Both the position numbers and the translations under genes were made by a program. The notes beneath the pieces were generated by a model. It was not told the origin of the DNA. It did not search any database and saw only the letters and a program-made list of their open reading frames with translations. DNA of 22,343 bases from Selaginella moellendorffii (taxonomy: Eukaryota > Streptophyta > Lycopodiopsida > Selaginellales > Selaginellaceae), in the NCBI RefSeq assembly GCF_000143415.4, contig NW_003314262.1, forward strand, positions 4,562,868 through 4,585,210. The letters run 5' to 3'. Positions 18,936-22,343 of this stretch are shown one piece after another; position 1 is the first letter of the stretch; each line of letters opens with the position of its first letter.

Positions 18936-19260
18936 AGGATATGCATGAATCAACTTTAATGCTAGAGGGCGTGTTATGTGGCGATCTAATGTGGATTTTA
19001 CTGGATAGTGGGAGCAATAACAACTTTGTTTCGGCAAAGTTTGTTGCGGAGCATGGCCTGGTCATACGTGGAGTTCTTCCATACACAGTGGAAGGTGCAG
19101 CTACCTCTACTCAGCATTTTGATGCTTGTGTCAAGGGGTTGGAAGTGTTGGTTGGCAAAACCACACTTGTGGAGACTTTTTATCTTGCGGATATCCATCG
19201 TGTGGATCTCATTCTTGGGATGCCATGGTTGCTGAAGGTGGATTCAGAGATAAAGTGGAG
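18936..19260 (+). pseudogene. Retroviral-type aspartic protease region
   Basis: LLDSGSNNNFVS holds the catalytic DSG (19004-19012), and LILGMPWLLKVD near 19210 is the usual closing strand. This domain has no stop. It would cleave the Gag-Pol polyprotein. It lies in the same frame as gag and RT. Confidence 0.85.
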
Positions 19261-19449
19261 TATTAAGCGTATCTCGCTGGAGTATGGTGGCGTTAAAGAT
19301 GTATGGTTTGGCGAGGGCGTTCAACCACCAGTTGTTATGCTCTCTGCTACATCTTTGAAGTGGGCTTGTTGTAATGGAAAAGCACTTTCAAGTTACTTGC
19401 TGTTTATTCATGACTTGGGAGACCAAGGCACGTGTGGGGGAGAAGCAGT

Positions 19450-20290
19450 AGTACGGGATGTACTTGACGAGTTTTTTAATGTTTTTCCATCTGAACTTCC
19501 TCATGGATTGCCTCTATTACGAGGTGTGGAGCATGGGATTACATTAGAGCCGGGGACGCTACCAATTTACCAGCATCCATTTTGGTTAAGTTATGCGGAG
19601 GAGCAAGAAGTTCAACGACAAGTCAAGGAGTTACTTGAGTTTGGATTTATTCAGCTAAGTAAGTCTCCGTTTGGTGCTCCGGTCTTGCTTGTGAAGAAGA
19701 AGGATGGTTCAATGCGAATGTGTATTGACTACTGCACTTTGAACAAGAAGACAGTGAAGGATAAGATGTCGATGCCACGTGTGGATGATATCCTAGACAA
19801 GCTTGGTGAAGCACAAGTGTTTACCAAGATTGATCTGAGGAGTGGATATCACCAGATTGCAATGGATGATGCATTTATCTCCAAGACAGCATTCAACACA
19901 AGCTTCAGACATTTTGAGTTTACAGTTATGTTGTTTGGTTTGACAAATGCACCAGCCACATTTACTCAGTTGATGATAGAGGTATTTGGGCGTTATCTTC
20001 ATGAGTTTGTGGAGATTTTCTTGGACAATATTCTTGTTTTTAGCAAGAATATGGAGGAGCATAAGGTGCATTTGTGTAAGGTTCTTTTGTTACTCCGAGA
20101 CAGCAAACTTTATGCAAAGAAGAGCAAAGTGAATTTGCAAAGTCGGAGGTGGAATATCTAGGCCATATTGTGACATCTAAGGGTGTTAAGACGGATCCAA
20201 GGAAGGTGGCTGTGGTAGAAAATTGGCCTACACCAACTACAGTGGCCGAGTTGCGCAATTTTCTTGGTATGGCTAGTTACTACTGATGTT
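19450..20290 (+). pseudogene. Reverse transcriptase region, inactivated
   Basis: The standard blocks are present in order: LPHGLPLLRGVEHGI, SPFGAPVLLVKKKDGSMRMC, FTKIDLRSGYHQI, FEFTVMLFGLTNAPATF. The active-site box reads FLDN (20018-20029), where the family has FxDD. The second catalytic Asp has become Asn by one G-to-A change. Cys replaces Arg in the IDYR block (CIDYC). A one-base deletion near 20129 shifts the frame, which resumes with YLGHIVTSKGVKTDP. TGA at 20284 and TAG at 20293 follow. RT copies the element RNA into DNA. Confidence 0.92.
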
Positions 20291-20394
20291 TCTAGCATAA
20301 GTTTGCAGAGGTGGCTATTCCTTTGACGTGGTTGTTATGCAAGAATGTGTCATTCAAGTGGAAGAAGCCACAAGAGGAGAGTTTTGTGGTTCTG

Positions 20395-20886
20395 AAACAA
20401 TTGTTGAGTGAGACTTCAGTGCTTCGCATTGCTGATCCATTGAAACCTTACGAAGTGATATGCGATGCGAGTGGTTATGCACTAGGAGGAGTTCTCATGC
20501 AAGAGGGACAACTTATTGCATATGAGAGTCGAACTTTGAATTCCACGGAGCAACGCTATTCCACATTTGAGCAAGAGTTACTCTTTGTTGTTCATGCTTT
20601 GCAGACATGGCAGAACTATCTTTATGGTGCAGTATTCATGATGTTGACAAATCACAAACCACTTGTGTATCTTTTCACACAGAAGGAGTTAAACACTAGG
20701 CAAGCTTGTTGGATGGTCAAACTTATGGAGTTTGGGGAGTTTCCTATTGAGCATCGTCCGGGAAAATCAAATGTGGTGACAAATGCTTTATCTCGTGTTC
20801 GTCATGTGACAATGTTACAAACACGATTTTGTCATCATTTGAGTAAAGTGGTCAGCAAGTTTGGGCAGTTGGTTGAGCATTTTTAG
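20395..20886 (+). pseudogene. RNase H region, inactivated
   Basis: CDASGYALGGVLMQ and FEQELLFVVHALQ keep the first Asp and the Glu. Two later acidic positions are lost: TNH at 20647-20655 (family TDH) and TNALSR at 20779 (family ADALSR), both single G-to-A changes at Asp. The frame is open from 20296 to TAG at 20884. The domain removes RNA from the RNA/DNA hybrid. Confidence 0.9.
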
Positions 20887-20901
20887 GCTCAAGATGTTGA
20901 G

Positions 20902-22083
20902 GTGGCCTCTTTGCGAGACCAGATGGAAGCCCCTTTCTCATTGGTGGATGGGATTCTCTGCTACAATGGCCGTGTATATTTGTCATGGGTGGATGTGTTA
21001 ATTACTCAAGTTTTATTCCACTATCATGATTGTCTAGAGGCCAGTCATTTTGGGGGGAAGAAGACGTATGAGTTGATTAAGCGCAACTTTTATTGGAGGA
21101 ATATGAAAGTTGATATCCTCAAGTATTGTAAATCATGCGAGCTTTGTTAGCGGGTTAAGGTGCCACGGGAGAAGCCGGGGGGACTTTTGCAACCTTTACC
21201 TATTCCTCAGAGCCATTGGTGTAGTATCTCTATAGACTTCATCACTTGTTTGCCATGAACACAAAGGCAAAAGGAGCAAGTATGGGTCAAAGTGGATCGG
21301 TTGACGAAGTATGTGCGATTGTTGGCTCTTCGAAAGACTGTCACTGCCTTAGACTTGGCTGCGGTTTACTTGGAGAAGGTTTTTCTTGATTTTGGTTTGC
21401 CGGAGGACATCATTAGTGATTGAGATTCAAAGTTCACCAGTGGATTTTGGAAAAGCTTTGCAAAGGCTATGCAAGTGACTTTGAAACTCTCGAGTGGAGA
21501 TCATCCTCAGACGGATGGGCAAACCGAGCATGTGAACCAGGTGGTGGAGGATATGCTACGTTGTAGCATTGGTCAAAGGCAAAGACAGTGGGATTTATAT
21601 ATTCCATTAGTGCAATTTGCTTACAACAATAGTCAACACAGTGGAACCAAGCTAAGTCCTTCCTTTGCCATGTTTGGAAGGCATCCTCGAATAGTAGTGG
21701 AGTTGGGATTGCATTTGAGTAAAGACATTTAGGATAAATTTGATTCCGAGGCAACTGATCTAGCCACAGAACTTGATGAGATTCTGATGGTGTGCAAACA
21801 GAATTTGCAAGCAGCTCAGGATAGAGCGGAGAAGTTTGCCAATGAGCATTGCCAATTCCGGAAATAGAAGGTGGGTGATCTCATCTTTATGCAGATGATC
21901 TTTCCGTCAAGTGAGCGGCAGAACACTTTAGTGCCTTTACGGATAGGGAAGAGTGATAAACTTTCTTATCGATATGCTGGTCCATATGAAGTGCTGGAGC
22001 GCATTGGTAAAGTGGCTTATTGAGTGCGGCTGCCAGCTGGGGTGAAAATTCATCCGGTATTTTATGTCAGCCAGTTGAATGGT
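20902..22083 (+). pseudogene. Integrase region with GPY/F end, inactivated
   Basis: The HHCC zinc finger (HDCLEASHF ... CKSCELC, 21025-21147) is followed by a TAG. The core has Asp at 21235 (SIDFI), Asp at 21418 (ISD) and Glu at 21526 (DGQTE), so D-60-D-35-E is kept. A GPY/F-type C-terminus follows (YRYAGPYEVLERIGKVAY, IHPVFYVSQL). In-frame stops lie at 21148, 21256, 21421, 21730, 21865 and 22021. Those at 21421 and 22021 replace Arg and those at 21148 and 21865 probably replace Gln. The enzyme would insert the DNA copy. Confidence 0.92.
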
Positions 22084-22216
22084 GTACTATCTCAGAGTGA
22101 CAGGCCCAATGCCTCCTTGATGTATACAGTTGTGGAAGATGGACCAGGAGCTTGAGCAAGGTTTCCTAGAAAGGGTGATCACTAGTACAACTTGTCCTTG
22201 GGACAATGACTTTGTT
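22084..22216 (+). other. Tail between integrase and polypurine tract
   Basis: About 130 bases with no recognised domain. The integrase frame ends by TGA at 22153, while another frame stays open into the LTR and contains TTCPWDNDF. This faintly recalls the TWE stretch of a chromodomain, but too little is left to call it. Confidence 0.4.
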
Positions 22217-22228
22217 GGGGGGGAAGAA
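22217..22228 (+). other. Polypurine tract of the Ty3/gypsy element
   Basis: GGGGGGGAAGAA follows TTTGTT and precedes the LTR start by one base. Confidence 0.85.
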
Positions 22229-22229
22229 T

Positions 22230-22343
22230 TGTTAGGTGCCAGCTTTGATCACGTGGTCAACGTCGGTCAAAGGAAAGCTCAAGGGTATATTAAGGCATGT
22301 TAGGGTAAGGGACTTAACCTACCCTAGGGCTCACAGTGGAGCG
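22230..22343 (+). repeat. 3' LTR of the Ty3/gypsy element, cut by the window end
   Basis: Starts TGTTAGGTGCC and matches the first 114 bases of the 5' LTR with five transitions (109 of 114 identical). The remaining ~110 bases and the target-site duplication lie outside the window. Confidence 0.93.

Larger units (their letters stand above)
17556..22343 (+). mobile_element. Ty3/gypsy LTR retrotransposon, nearly complete
   Basis: The order is LTR, primer site, gag, protease, RT, RNase H, integrase, polypurine tract, LTR, which is the Ty3/gypsy order. Gag and pol share one frame up to about 20129, where a one-base deletion shifts it. The 3' LTR is cut by the window end. The element is dead: about a dozen in-frame stops, a frameshift and several lost catalytic residues. 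It sits inside the CT-rich tract of the inverted repeat copy, so it is younger than that copy. The integrase carries a GPY/F-type end, but no chromodomain is recognised. Confidence 0.93.

Overview
This window looks like heterochromatic, repeat-filled nuclear DNA of a land plant. The evidence is two unrelated Ty3/gypsy LTR retrotransposons of plant type (one with the tRNA-iMet primer site TGGTATCAGAG), a TRIM-like miniature LTR element, several copies of a long non-coding repeat, and an intron-containing decayed gene. No intact ordinary host gene, tRNA, rRNA or prokaryotic signal was seen. The species cannot be named from sequence alone. Almost every broken reading frame is broken by TGA or TAG where the family has Arg, Gln or Trp. 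That is the footprint of C-to-T decay of methylated cytosines.

Layout. 1-2955: tandem copies of a non-coding repeat with two modules, here called A (carrying a GA-rich tract) and B, arranged A-A-B-B. 2956-4384: AT-rich DNA with no gene. 4385-8415: the 3' part of a Tat-type Ty3/gypsy element (end of RNase H, complete integrase, then an extra 3' coding region and a polypurine tract). 8416 to about 9937: its probable 3' LTR, with a TATA box at 9664. 9938-10505: an array of seven roughly 84-bp units, each a long hairpin, with GNRA loops where the stem is well kept. 10558-14151: a multi-exon pseudogene with an N-terminal ParB-like segment (DGNHR) and a C-terminal segment resembling a DNA amino-methyltransferase, split by about six very short introns. 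14525-15560: repeat A(end)-B, forward. 15795-16399: TRIM-like element on the minus strand. 16495-17555: repeat B-A, inverted. 17556-22343: a near-complete Ty3/gypsy element (5' LTR, PBS, gag, protease, RT, RNase H, integrase, PPT and the first 114 bases of the 3' LTR) inserted in the CT-rich tract of the inverted repeat copy.

How the parts relate. The retroelements are independent insertions and are all dead as they stand. The ParB/methyltransferase pseudogene is the item least explained by known plant repeats. Its domain order matches ParB-methyltransferase fusions of phages and bacterial mobile elements, but its introns are eukaryotic. It lies directly after the hairpin array, and whether array and gene belong to one mobile unit is open.
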